Below, piece by piece: positions 14,900 to 21,094 of a stretch of 31,433 nt of DNA. The stretch spans positions 1 through 31,433 of IMG/VR virus record IMGVR_UViG_3300025873_000024; one strand, given 5' to 3'. How positions within the stretch are numbered: the stretch's first letter is position 1; each line of letters starts with the position of its first letter. The notes below the pieces were generated by a model. The model made no database searches and was not told the DNA's origin. It saw only the letters and a list, made by a program, of their open reading frames with translations. The position numbers were made by a program, and so were the translations under genes. This DNA comes from a virus.

Positions 14900-15043
14900 T
14901 TAATCCTCTTCTCTAATTTCCCAGTTTTCAGGCGTATCCATTTCACACCCGCAACTAAACAGAAGCGGACACTCTGAGCACTGCACTTCTGTACACCACC
15001 CTTTTACTACCTTCATTGCTTCTACTGCTGTTTTTCTATCCAT
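14900..15043 (-). CDS. Hypothetical 47-residue Cys-rich protein
   Basis: ATG at 15043 overlaps the upstream RHH stop (TAATG). MDRKTAVEAMKVVKGWCTEV, then QCSECPLLFSCGCEMDTPEN, then WEIREED. Five Cys: C...CxxC....CxC, again a metal-binding type pattern, with an acidic C-terminus. The gene ends one base before the next ATG. Confidence 0.65.
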   Translation of the reverse strand: MDRKTAVEAMKVVKGWCTEVQCSECPLLFSCGCEMDTPENWEIREED

Positions 15044-15192
15044 TATTTATTATCCCTTTCTAGCTTCTCTTTTATTGCTTCGTTGATCCAGTCTGTTTTG
15101 TTGTTGGTCAACTTTTCGATTTTAGTGTTCGTAGCTTCCTCAACTTGGATCTCAACACGAACGGGGTTGATCCACTTCTTTTTGTTTGCCAT
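15043..15192 (-). CDS. Second small ribbon-helix-helix-like protein
   Basis: 49 residues, ATG at 15192 in a TAATG overlap with the upstream gene. MANKKKWINPVRVEIQVEEA, then TNTKIEKLTNNKTDWINEAI, then KEKLERDNK. A basic N-terminal strand (NPVRVEIQVE), a helix, the TNNKTDWINEAI turn-helix and a charged end match RHH domains such as CopG. Probably DNA-binding; it may control promoter C just upstream of its operon. Confidence 0.6.
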   Translation of the reverse strand: MANKKKWINPVRVEIQVEEATNTKIEKLTNNKTDWINEAIKEKLERDNK

Positions 15193-15380
15193 TATACTTC
15201 ATCGCTCCTGTCGGCTGGACACTTGTCAAGAAGAACTATAATAGTATCTTCTTTGAGGTCCTCATGACTACAAACATCAGCAACCATTCCAGAGGCCCAC
15301 CACTTCGCCCCGCCAGAACTGCACTGAGTTCTACTTCTATAAACACACTTCTCACACATCCTCTTGTCTGCTTTTCTCAT
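15192..15380 (-). CDS. Hypothetical 62-residue Cys-rich protein, first gene of its operon
   Basis: ATG at 15380 with GGAGG 7 bases upstream. MRKADKRMCEKCVYRSRTQC, then SSGGAKWWASGMVADVCSHE, then LLDKCPADRSDEV. Five Cys in a CxxC...C...C...C layout. It opens the operon of small Cys-rich proteins driven by promoter C. Confidence 0.7.
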   Translation of the reverse strand: MRKADKRMCEKCVYRSRTQCSSGGAKWWASGMVADVCSHEDLKEDTIIVLLDKCPADRSDEV

Positions 15381-15411
15381 AATCAACCTCCATTGTTTTG
15401 TTGATAATTAT

Positions 15412-15453
15412 AATATACCGTAAAGTTACGGGAATATCACGTTTTATTTTACT
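15412..15453 (-). promoter_or_regulatory. Minus-strand promoter C (same family as A and B)
   Basis: On the minus strand: AGTAAAATAAAAC, -35 GTGATA (15440-15435), 17-base spacer, -10 TATATT (15417-15412). The spacer holds CCGTAAAGTTACGG (15418-15431), a perfect inverted repeat with a 2-base centre. The AT-rich upstream box and -10 are the same as in promoters A and B, but the operator sequence differs. Confidence 0.6.
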
Positions 15454-15507
15454 ATTTCTAAAAATAAATTTAAATCTGGCTTAAACAGTAGGGTCTGGAT
15501 ATAGGAA

Positions 15508-15531
15508 AAGCCCCTCATTTCTGAGAGGCTT
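15508..15531 (-). terminator. Hairpin with GAAA loop and T-run, minus strand
   Basis: Minus strand: AAGCCTCTCA, GAAA, TGAGGGGCTT, then TTCC. Ten pairs with one A:C mismatch. Fits a terminator for transcripts coming from the 15670-17381 genes and probably ends the structured RNA at 15541-15620. Confidence 0.6.
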
Positions 15532-15540
15532 CAAAGGCAA

Positions 15541-15620
15541 GAGATTAAGCCATGTTGCAGGCGAGCTCTCTTGGGCTCAAGCAGATCATTTTCAGAGCGG
15601 GGGTTGATTAGGCCCCCTTA
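15541..15620 (-). ncRNA. Possible structured non-coding RNA upstream of the terminator
   Basis: This stretch has no gene longer than 13 codons but several hairpins. GGGGG/CCCCC (15599-15603 with 15613-15617, loop TTGATTAGG) and GAGC/GCTC (15563-15566 with 15575-15578) lie just before the terminator at 15508. GC is higher than in the AT-rich bases on either side. Could be an independent small RNA or a stabilising 3' region of the 15670 gene. No family recognised. Confidence 0.4.
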
Positions 15621-15669
15621 CGAACAGAGATTGAAACGGAAAGGTTAATTATCTCATGTATTGAATATA

Positions 15670-16077
15670 CTAAAAGCAATCTACTATTGTCAACATAAAT
15701 TCATCACACCCGTCTAAAAGGCTCATAAATTCACGAAAGGCACGTTTAGAACTCAACACAGCTACATCGCCGTTAAGCTTTCCAAACTCTTCACCGAGGA
15801 TTATACATCCTTGAGTATTAGAGTCAATATTTCCCCAATGTATGAGCACCTTATCACGCCCCTGAATGCCTGAAACCTCAAAAGTAATGCCGTACTTTGG
15901 GGAAGTTACCCTTTTGCACAAATACACCCCCGCAGGAATGCAGGATATATTCTTGGCGTTGTCTCGGTGATATGGTTCTACTGTCACACAAATAGGAGTG
16001 TTAAGAAGCTGTAACGCTCCGAAGGTTCCTTGATCTGGATCTGCTGTAATTCTGGTTAGTCTTGCTGTTGGTCTCAT
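15670..16077 (-). CDS. DUF5675-family protein
   Basis: 135 residues. TFGALQLLNTPICVTVEPYH at the N-terminus, then NISCIPAGVYLCKRV, FEVSGIQGRDKVLIHWGNID, and SNTQGCIILGEEFG. The SCIPaGxY ... GRdxvLIHwGN ... T.GCI..G pattern is the DUF5675 signature. The IHwGN/GCI pair recalls the His/Cys pair of L,D-transpeptidase-like cell-wall enzymes, but that link is a hypothesis. It lies in a three-gene unit with a DUF1353 protein and a membrane protein, the only place in the window where lysis or cell-wall functions could be. Start overlaps the upstream stop by 4 bases. Confidence 0.75.
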   Translation of the reverse strand: MRPTARLTRITADPDQGTFGALQLLNTPICVTVEPYHRDNAKNISCIPAGVYLCKRVTSPKYGITFEVSGIQGRDKVLIHWGNIDSNTQGCIILGEEFGKLNGDVAVLSSKRAFREFMSLLDGCDEFMLTIVDCF

Positions 16078-16649
16078 CTTGCCTCTCTTATTAATTGTGC
16101 TCTCTCATAGTTCTCGTACCCTCTACCGCTCTTGTATAAGTTCCATCCAATAGGAGAAGATACACCAGCCCACAAAAGGCGACACTGAGCCCGTGAAAGC
16201 CCAAAGTATCTACATGTAGCATAGAACATATCATTGTTGAATCTGAAGCCGTCCTTATCACTTCCGAAGAGTTTAAAGGAGCAACCTGCATCATGGATTA
16301 GCGAAGGCCATAAAATACGGGGGTCGTCGTTGTCTGGCATTCTTACGAATAAAGTTTTTAATGATCTCTGAGCCCTGAACAACCTTGGGATACTTGCGTA
16401 ATCTGTAATCATGCCAACATTTAAGCTGAACTCAAACACCTCTTTGTCCGTTGTGACTACTGCCTTTAGTGGGCTTGTTAGCATTCGCCAGCTTTGAGAA
16501 TTACTAAACGGAATTTCTGGATACTCGGGAATCTCTGTGCCGAGGCTTCCCTCAAGAGAAATTCTTTGATTTATAAACCTGTCTTTTTCTAACATCTCGG
16601 GCCGTATGTATCCATGCCTCACAATGCTTTTTATGTTGACTTTTCCCAT
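16074..16649 (-). CDS. DUF1353-family protein
   Basis: 191 residues. The DUF1353 elements are present in order: a beta segment VFEFSLNVGMITDYASIPRL (residues ~72-91), then WPSLIHDAGCSF (about 112-123), then NDMFYATCRYFGLSRAQCRL and LLWAGVSSPIGWNLYKSG. DUF1353 proteins occur widely in tailed phages, often near lysis or tail genes, with unknown biochemical role. The conserved Asp-x-x-Ser-Ile-Pro and His-Asp residues hint at a metal or catalytic site. Confidence 0.75.
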   Translation of the reverse strand: MGKVNIKSIVRHGYIRPEMLEKDRFINQRISLEGSLGTEIPEYPEIPFSNSQSWRMLTSPLKAVVTTDKEVFEFSLNVGMITDYASIPRLFRAQRSLKTLFVRMPDNDDPRILWPSLIHDAGCSFKLFGSDKDGFRFNNDMFYATCRYFGLSRAQCRLLWAGVSSPIGWNLYKSGRGYENYERAQLIREAR

Positions 16650-16652
16650 TGG

Positions 16653-17381
16653 TTACGCCTTGAGTAAAGGTTTTGTCTTTCTTTCGTCGGCTCTTCTCTT
16701 AATGGTCAACTCTTTTGAGTGGTAGTTTCTATATAGTGCATGAAGGGCGTCTTTGACTTTGTTATAGCTTATTACTTCTGATACACACCTATCAATAATC
16801 TCATGGTTCCATGTGTCTATTTGCATTCTTGATATAATTGAAGAAGTGCAAACCATTGCTCTATCTTCTAATGTCTCTATATATCTCTTTGCGTTGTCGT
16901 TTCCTTTTTCATCGAGAAAGTCTCCTATGTTTTCATCAATGGCATACTCTTTGTAATATGCAACCGAAGACCGCGCCACCTTGTTAAAGGCTTTCATGGT
17001 TTCATCATAAAAGGTTCTCTTAAAGCTTGAAATACTTTCATGCTTTTCGGTGTCTGACTTTCTAGATATGAGTATTTGATTTTCATTTTCGTTTTTGTTT
17101 ACACGCTTGTATGAGCTTCTCAACTCCTCAGAATACTTAAAGAATAGGCTTGTGACTTCATGGGAAAGTATCTCAAACTGTTCCTCTGCCATCGCTATTT
17201 TTGATTCACTAAAGCCTATTGCATCGACAACATACTCCCTGTTTTCTATTTCGCTTCTTGCTTCTCTCGTCTTTATATACTTAATTGTCCATACAATTGC
17301 ATACGAGAAAGCTGCCACCACTGAAACTATAGACCATCCACTGTCTATAAAGCTCTTTACAATACCTATAAGCTCGTCCAT
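16653..17381 (-). CDS. Membrane-anchored helical protein, first gene of its unit
   Basis: 242 residues from the ATG at 17381 (GAGG 7 bases upstream; a GTG at 17393 is less likely). One membrane helix, about residues 14-33 (GWSIVSVVAAFSYAIVWTI), then long charged, largely helical cytoplasmic sequence with several coiled-coil-like stretches, ending in a very basic tail (KRRADERKTKPLLKA). Membrane anchor plus coiled coil fits a spanin- or holin-associated role, but no family is recognised. It is transcribed away from the cassette array, from the intergenic region at 17.4 kb. Confidence 0.65.
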   Translation of the reverse strand: MDELIGIVKSFIDSGWSIVSVVAAFSYAIVWTIKYIKTREARSEIENREYVVDAIGFSESKIAMAEEQFEILSHEVTSLFFKYSEELRSSYKRVNKNENENQILISRKSDTEKHESISSFKRTFYDETMKAFNKVARSSVAYYKEYAIDENIGDFLDEKGNDNAKRYIETLEDRAMVCTSSIISRMQIDTWNHEIIDRCVSEVISYNKVKDALHALYRNYHSKELTIKRRADERKTKPLLKA

Positions 17382-17441
17382 ATCTTGCCTCACTTGTTAT
17401 ACTCTAAAATACAACTTTATTTAAGTATTTTACTTTTTTTG

Positions 17442-17470
17442 TTGCACTTTGTGTATTTATTATTTATTAT
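17442..17470 (+). promoter_or_regulatory. Plus-strand promoter facing the cassette array
   Basis: TTGCAC, 17-base spacer, TATTAT in an AT-rich tract, just past the divergent gene that starts at 17381. It is the only good plus-strand promoter I can see before the array and would make a ~500-base leader. Strength and timing are unknown. Confidence 0.45.
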
Positions 17471-17477
17471 ATGGTCA

Positions 17478-17996
17478 TGCAATAGTTATGTAGAAATGGC
17501 TTTTGTAGAAACTTACCAGACTCCAAGATGCTATAAGGCCCGTATTTTAGGGAGGCCCTTACTGCTTGCTATACTTGGAGTATGCAAGACTAGTAAATTT
17601 CTACCCTCTCTAAAACACGAGCCTTTTTCTATTTGTTCTTTGACAAAGAGTATAGTATCTTGCCAATGAGAATAAAATCAACAGCCTCATATACTCGAAT
17701 AATTTAATTTTAATTATTGCATACTGGGATTTCCGAAGTGGGTGTACCCAGAGAATACGACTGCGAATATAAGGGCGGTCTATATGGTTCTAAAAATCCA
17801 ATGCTATGACGCTATAGTTATACGAAAGTATACAGGATAACAACACCTCTAACCTTGAAGGGGAAGGGGTGTTAACCCCTACTAATCAACATAAGTTTCC
17901 GAAAGTATTAGGAAAGAAAAGAAGAACTAAGAGAAGATTACACGAAAAACGATTATGAAAAAATGATAGAGAGAATTGCAACTTTAGAATTGGAGC
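17478..17996 (+). other. About 500 bases without a convincing gene: hairpin-rich array leader
   Basis: No open frame here has a ribosome-binding site and normal composition. It holds CTTGC(T)ATAC/GTATGCAAG at 17565-17588 and CTGGG/CCCAG near 17725-17753. TATACGAAAGTATA (17819-17832) and a GGATAAC...GTTAACC element (17835-17877) follow. Several AGTAT/ATACT motifs resemble half of the RHH operator at 12818. Near 17912-18010 there is an open frame without a start codon whose product would be Glu/Lys-rich, possibly a gene remnant. It could be an array leader, a regulatory region, or what remains of an attachment site. Confidence 0.5.
17835..17877 (+). other. Short or degenerate attC-like element at the array's left edge
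   Basis: GGATAAC at the left, GTTAACC at the right, and AACACC/GGTGTT arms (17842-17847 with 17868-17873) between them. It has the outer boxes but not the bulged inner arms and GAGG-ACGA loop of the full sites. It could be the left boundary of the array, a decayed attC, or an unrelated hairpin. Confidence 0.35.
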
Positions 17997-18002
17997 GTGA
18001 AG

Positions 18003-18212
18003 ATGGGTGAAATGTTTTGTTTTGACCAGCAATGGGATCAAGAAAATGAAAAATTGATTATGGGATTCTGCTACCAAACAGAGAAGACGAACTATGTGAA
18101 TATTTTCGTTGAGTTTGATGAATGGCAGAAAAAACAAGCAGATGAAATAATGGGAAAGTTTGAAGCTCTCCAAAAAGAGCAAGAAGAAATGATAAAAAGG
18201 TGGATACCATAA
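18003..18212 (+). CDS. Cassette gene: hypothetical 69-residue protein
   Basis: ATG at 18003 with GGAG 7 bases upstream (a GTG at 17997 is too close to it). MGEMFCFDQQWDQENEKLIM, then GFCYQTEKTNYVNIFVEFDE, then a Lys/Glu/Gln helix ending EEMIKRWIP. Hydrophilic, probably a beta sheet followed by a coiled coil. First gene of the array and followed, after 62 bases, by the first full attC site. Not a recognised family. Codons are richer in GAA/AAA than in the head genes. Confidence 0.7.
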   Translation: MGEMFCFDQQWDQENEKLIMGFCYQTEKTNYVNIFVEFDEWQKKQADEIMGKFEALQKEQEEMIKRWIP

Positions 18213-18274
18213 CTATTTCCTACTAACCACAACAGAGAATAACAGAAGAGACAGCACAGTTGAGTTTTATGTAG

Positions 18275-18339
18275 GAATAACAACTGCGTGTTGTGCAAGT
18301 GAGGCACGAACGCAGACATCAACAACGCACTGGTTATGG
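18275..18339 (+). other. attC site 1
   Basis: GAATAAC at the left and GTTATGG at the right (65 bases). Arms CTGCGTGTTGTG and ATCAACAACGCAC pair imperfectly, leaving unpaired bases on one side as attC sites do when folded. The loop part has GAGGCACGA, shared with most other sites of the array. Confidence 0.85.
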
Positions 18340-18358
18340 TGCGAGATAGGAAAAAAAG

Positions 18359-18781
18359 ATGAAAATGGAAGTAATCAAAAAAGAAGAAGTTGAAATCAAA
18401 TTCTTACAAGTATCTGCTGGTGTACGATACTGGGAGAATGGAACAGTTGACGGAGTAGAGGACACTGAAGGCGAATTAATGCCCTGCATTGAAGGCGAAA
18501 ACTGGTCTCCTTTAATTGAGCTTGAAACAGGCAAGATTGTGAACTGGAAACAGGGAACTAAGGCAAGCACATATTACAAAGTTTGTGATTGCTGTGTGAT
18601 TAGTTTTCTTGATGAAGAAAAGGTTTCTCACAAAATTATTGAAGGTTATGTTCCCGATATTCTTTCGCCTAAAGAAGAAGGTTACGGCGATTATGTAATT
18701 ATGGATATTGATGAAAATGGAATGATTCAAAATTGGAAGCCTTCACTTGATTGGCTTGAAGATTATCAGGATTTTTCTTAG
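18359..18781 (+). CDS. Cassette gene: 140-residue protein of a widespread unknown family
   Basis: ATG at 18359. The segment FLQVSAGVRYWENGTVDGVE, then MPCIEGENWSPLIELETGKI, then VNWKQGTKASTYYKVCD, then EEGYGDYVIMDIDENGMIQN with a final WL-rich helix. I recall a similar GVRYW-D-VDG...GYGDYIIM family of short hypothetical proteins across bacteria, without an assigned function. It is soluble and acidic. The TAG stop touches the start of attC site 2. Occurrence as a single-gene cassette fits mobile spread of this family. Confidence 0.75.
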   Translation: MKMEVIKKEEVEIKFLQVSAGVRYWENGTVDGVEDTEGELMPCIEGENWSPLIELETGKIVNWKQGTKASTYYKVCDCCVISFLDEEKVSHKIIEGYVPDILSPKEEGYGDYVIMDIDENGMIQNWKPSLDWLEDYQDFS

Positions 18782-18845
18782 GATAACGCTTTTGTCGTGT
18801 GCTGAGGAGGCACGACGAAAGACATCACGAACAAACTGGTTATGA
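18781..18845 (+). other. attC site 2
   Basis: GGATAAC ... GTTATGA, 65 bases. Left arm GCTTTTGTCGTGTGC, right arm GACATCACGAACAAAC, loop with GAGGCACGA. Outer boxes ATAAC/GTTAT are complementary. Confidence 0.85.
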
Positions 18846-18865
18846 ACTAAACTTAGGAAAATACG

Positions 18866-19246
18866 ATGAAGTACGAAATCAAATACAAAGAGCTTACAGA
18901 ATATCTTGAAACCTTGAAATACAGAGACTTTTGGGATGAGAGTTCAGAAAACTATATGCAAAAAGCATACACAACTAAAGAACTTGAGTTCTCGAAAAAC
19001 AAAGACAGATTCGAAGGTGAACAGTTTATTGATTACGGTATGCCATACCTAGTTGATGTATTGGGAAATGACCTTTCTTTAGTTTGGAGCACTAAGAAAA
19101 AGCACAAATTGAAAACTTGTAGTGGTGTACGATCACTGAGTTTGAAATTTGACAGAACTTTAATTAAAGATTGTCGAACAGTTTTAGGCTCTTGTGTTAA
19201 TGGGTATTGGGCTATTCCAAAAAGATTTATTATCGAATCAATATAA
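18866..19246 (+). CDS. Cassette gene: hypothetical 126-residue protein
   Basis: ATG at 18866 with AGGA upstream. Helical first part (MKYEIKYKELTEYLETLKYR), a central YGMPYLVDVLGNDLSLVW, then a basic Ser/Thr-rich end (SGVRSLSLKFDRTLIKDC). No recognised motif. Its TAA stop lies inside the TATAAC box of attC site 3, so gene and site form one compact cassette. The same attC, in an exact 59-bp copy, serves another gene at 7.06-7.29 kb. Confidence 0.7.
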   Translation: MKYEIKYKELTEYLETLKYRDFWDESSENYMQKAYTTKELEFSKNKDRFEGEQFIDYGMPYLVDVLGNDLSLVWSTKKKHKLKTCSGVRSLSLKFDRTLIKDCRTVLGSCVNGYWAIPKRFIIESI

Positions 19247-19304
19247 CGTGTCGCTTCGTTTGGCGGGAGTTGAGCGAGCGAACTAATGAAAGCGTAGGTT
19301 ATGA
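19242..19304 (+). other. attC site 3 (identical core copy at 7007-7065)
   Basis: TATAACG ... GTTATGA. Arms GTGTCGCTTCGTTTGG and AACTAATGAAAGCGTAGG. Bases 19242-19300 equal the reverse complement of 7007-7065 without mismatch. The loop GCGGGAGTTGAGCGAGCGAA differs from the GAGG-ACGA loops of the other sites, marking it as a distinct attC subtype carried at both loci. Confidence 0.88.
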
Positions 19305-19390
19305 ATGACTGTGATAAAACGGTCAAAATGAAGATGGAACTTGCTGACTTAAACAATGAACTTTGGATAATCGAAGAACGGAAAAAATAA
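19301..19390 (+). CDS. Cassette gene: 29-residue peptide starting in the attC core
   Basis: Its ATG is the ATG of GTTATGA in attC site 3; it encodes MNDCDKTVKMKMELADLNNE plus a 9-residue charged end, and stops in TAATG with the next gene. It may be a leader peptide that couples ribosomes into the 115-residue gene. Short, so only moderate confidence. Confidence 0.45.
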   Translation: MNDCDKTVKMKMELADLNNELWIIEERKK

Positions 19391-19737
19391 TGTGCAAATA
19401 CTGTGATTTACGAGGAAAAACATGGAACGGATCTGATCCGAAGTGTGGGTTCCCTTTAGGAGACACTTTTACCCCCGAAAACTGGAACTGTGCTACACTC
19501 AATCTCCTTCGAGGACTTTCCCATAAAAATGGAGTTAAAACTTATGGTGAAGACAATGGGTCAATCTCTATTCTAGCACTCCCAACAAGTTGGAATTTTG
19601 ACGAAAGAGGCTACTTAGTTATGAACTGGTACAAAGATCGAGGTTGTACCGACAAGGCTAAGATAATTAATGAAGATGAAGAGTTTGAACTCACTGAAGA
19701 GCTCGCAAACGCGATTATTGAACATTATACAAAGTAG
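19390..19737 (+). CDS. Cassette gene: 115-residue CxxC protein of an unknown family
   Basis: ATG at 19390 overlapping the preceding stop (TAATG). MCKYCDLRGKTWNGSDPKCG, then FPLGDTFTPENWNCATLNLL, then GSISILALPTSWNF and GYLVMNWYKDRGCTDKAKII with an acidic helix at the end. CxxC near the N-terminus plus two more Cys could hold a metal. I have a memory of similar CxYC-L-GSDP-C-FP proteins in many genomes, with no known function. Good compositional support for a real protein. Confidence 0.75.
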   Translation: MCKYCDLRGKTWNGSDPKCGFPLGDTFTPENWNCATLNLLRGLSHKNGVKTYGEDNGSISILALPTSWNFDERGYLVMNWYKDRGCTDKAKIINEDEEFELTEELANAIIEHYTK

Positions 19738-19742
19738 GAGTT

Positions 19743-19967
19743 ATGCGTAAATTAATCAGTAACACAAAAGAGGCAAAAGAGTGGATGAAGAAAAACCCTG
19801 AAAGAATACTTTACTCTTATAAAGAAAAAATTAATCTAGTCTGTATGGGGCCAGCAAGGGTATAGGCACCACTAAGTATCGAAGGGTTTAAAGTGCTAAC
19901 AGGTGTTAAAACCGATGGTACTCCTATTTGGAAGCCTTTAACAGAATTTGAAATAGAAATCAACTGA
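19743..19967 (+). pseudogene. Gene interrupted by an in-frame TAG (74 codons plus stop)
   Basis: ATG at 19743 with AGGAG upstream. The first 40 codons (MRKLISNTKEAKEWMKKNPE ... CMGPARV) end at a TAG (19863-19865), but the frame stays open for 33 more codons of normal-looking protein (APLSIEGFKVLTGVKTDG ... TEFEIEIN) to a TGA. Both halves look like one small protein. Since another cassette gene here ends at a TAG directly before its attC, TAG works as stop in this genome. A nonsense mutation is the simplest reading; partial readthrough or sequencing error are alternatives. Confidence 0.6.
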
Positions 19968-19991
19968 GTGTTTTGCTACGAGGAGGAAGAT

Positions 19992-20150
19992 GTGAGGAGA
20001 TTATTAATGCTGATTTTGTCTGCTGTATTTGCATCTATTGTTTTATTTGTAATAAACATTGTGATGTGGTTACTCCACTGGCCATGTTTTGGACAAACAA
20101 CATGGATCATGATATTTGTATATGATTATGCAGTGCCGAAATATAAGTAA
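19992..20150 (+). CDS. Cassette gene: small membrane protein
   Basis: 52 residues from a GTG at 19992 with GGAGG 5 bases upstream; an ATG at 20007 is the alternative. MRRLLMLILSAVFASIVLFV, then INIVMWLLHWPCFGQTTWIM, then IFVYDYAVPKYK: one long or two short membrane helices with a positive N-terminus. Stop codon TAA is inside the AAGTAAC box of attC site 4. It probably shares one cassette with the two or three short genes before it, since no attC lies between them. Confidence 0.6.
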   Translation: MRRLLMLILSAVFASIVLFVINIVMWLLHWPCFGQTTWIMIFVYDYAVPKYK

Positions 20151-20209
20151 CACCGAAATGGTGTGCGAATGAGGAACGAATGAAGTCATCACCAATTGAA
20201 CGGTTATGA
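20145..20209 (+). other. attC site 4
   Basis: AAGTAAC ... GTTATGA, 65 bases. Arms CCGAAATGGTGTGC and GTCATCACCAATTGAACGG, loop with GAGGAACGA. Its GTTATG supplies the most upstream possible ATG of the cytosine methyltransferase gene. Confidence 0.85.
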
Positions 20210-21087
20210 CTCAAACAGAAAGAGCGAAAATGAAAGTATTGAGCTTATTTGATGGTATCAGTTGTGGCAAAGTAGCACTTGAAAAAAATGGCATCCAAGT
20301 TGAAAAGTATTACTCCGCTGAAATTGATAAAACAGCAATGGGAATCAGCGAACAAAACCACGATGGTATTGTGAGACTTGGAAGTGTTGAAGATTGGGAG
20401 AACTGGGATATAGATTTCAGTGAGATAGATTTAGTTCTTGCAGGAAGCCCCTGCCAAGGTTTTAGCTCAAGCGGTAAAGGGTTAAATTTTGAAGACCCAC
20501 GAAGCAAATTGTTTTTTACATTTGTAGACATTCTCGAACACATTAAAGTAGTTAATAGTGATGTAAAATTTCTTCTTGAAAATGTGAAGATGAAAAAAGA
20601 GTGGACTGAAATAATTGATGAAAAACTAGGTGTTGTATATGAGGAAATTAACAGCAAATACTTCTCCGCTCAAAACAGAGTTCGTTTTTACTGGTGTAAT
20701 TGGGAGATACCAAAATACGAAGACCTTGGTATAATGCTTGAAGATATTGTTGAAGATGATTACATACACTCAGCGGCGAAAAGAACAAGACCAATAGTTG
20801 ACGAGGGAAGACGAAAAAGCCTTTGCTTGGAAGTTCACGGGATTGGTAAAAGTATGTGCTTGGTTACTGTTAATTTGAACAACCTACTTAGCCCTTTGCC
20901 AAGAGGAAGATACAAGGACTGTGGTGAAAATGATTACCCTTACAGAGTTATGACACCAAGAGAAATGGAAAAACTACAAACAATGCCTGAAAACTATGTG
21001 GGAGACATTTCAAGCAACAAGGCGGCTAAAGTTCTTGGTAATGGTTGGAATGTTGATACTATCGCACACATATTAACAGGAATGTAA
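20206..21087 (+). CDS. Cassette gene: C5-cytosine DNA methyltransferase
   Basis: 293 residues from the ATG in the attC core; a second ATG at 20230 (MKVLSLFDG) is equally possible. Ordered motifs: I VLSLFDGISCGK (residues 11-22), IV GSPCQGFS with catalytic Cys83, VI ENV (125-127), VIII QNRVR (156-160). A target-recognition region follows at about 175-245, then IX RVMTPREMEKLQTMPENY (247-264) and X GNGWNVDTIAHIL (278-290). Complete and presumably active. It transfers a methyl group from S-adenosylmethionine to cytosine; without a partner nuclease here it most likely shields phage DNA from restriction. Specificity cannot be read. Confidence 0.93.
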   Translation: MTQTERAKMKVLSLFDGISCGKVALEKNGIQVEKYYSAEIDKTAMGISEQNHDGIVRLGSVEDWENWDIDFSEIDLVLAGSPCQGFSSSGKGLNFEDPRSKLFFTFVDILEHIKVVNSDVKFLLENVKMKKEWTEIIDEKLGVVYEEINSKYFSAQNRVRFYWCNWEIPKYEDLGIMLEDIVEDDYIHSAAKRTRPIVDEGRRKSLCLEVHGIGKSMCLVTVNLNNLLSPLPRGRYKDCGENDYPYRVMTPREMEKLQTMPENYVGDISSNKAAKVLGNGWNVDTIAHILTGM

Positions 21088-21094
21088 ATCAAGC

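Noticed and set aside
17385-17669. Open frame of 94 codons on the plus strand before the array
   Set aside because: No ATG or ribosome-binding site at its start, it overlaps the beginning of the 17381 gene, and its product is low-complexity hydrophobic followed by unlikely sequence.
19743-19967. Genome-wide TAG recoding as in some phages
   Set aside because: TAG ends the 140-residue cassette gene directly before its attC and other genes also end normally; only one frame is interrupted.
20310-20657. 115-codon minus-strand frame within the cytosine methyltransferase gene
   Set aside because: Antisense to a gene with all catalytic motifs; no start signal.
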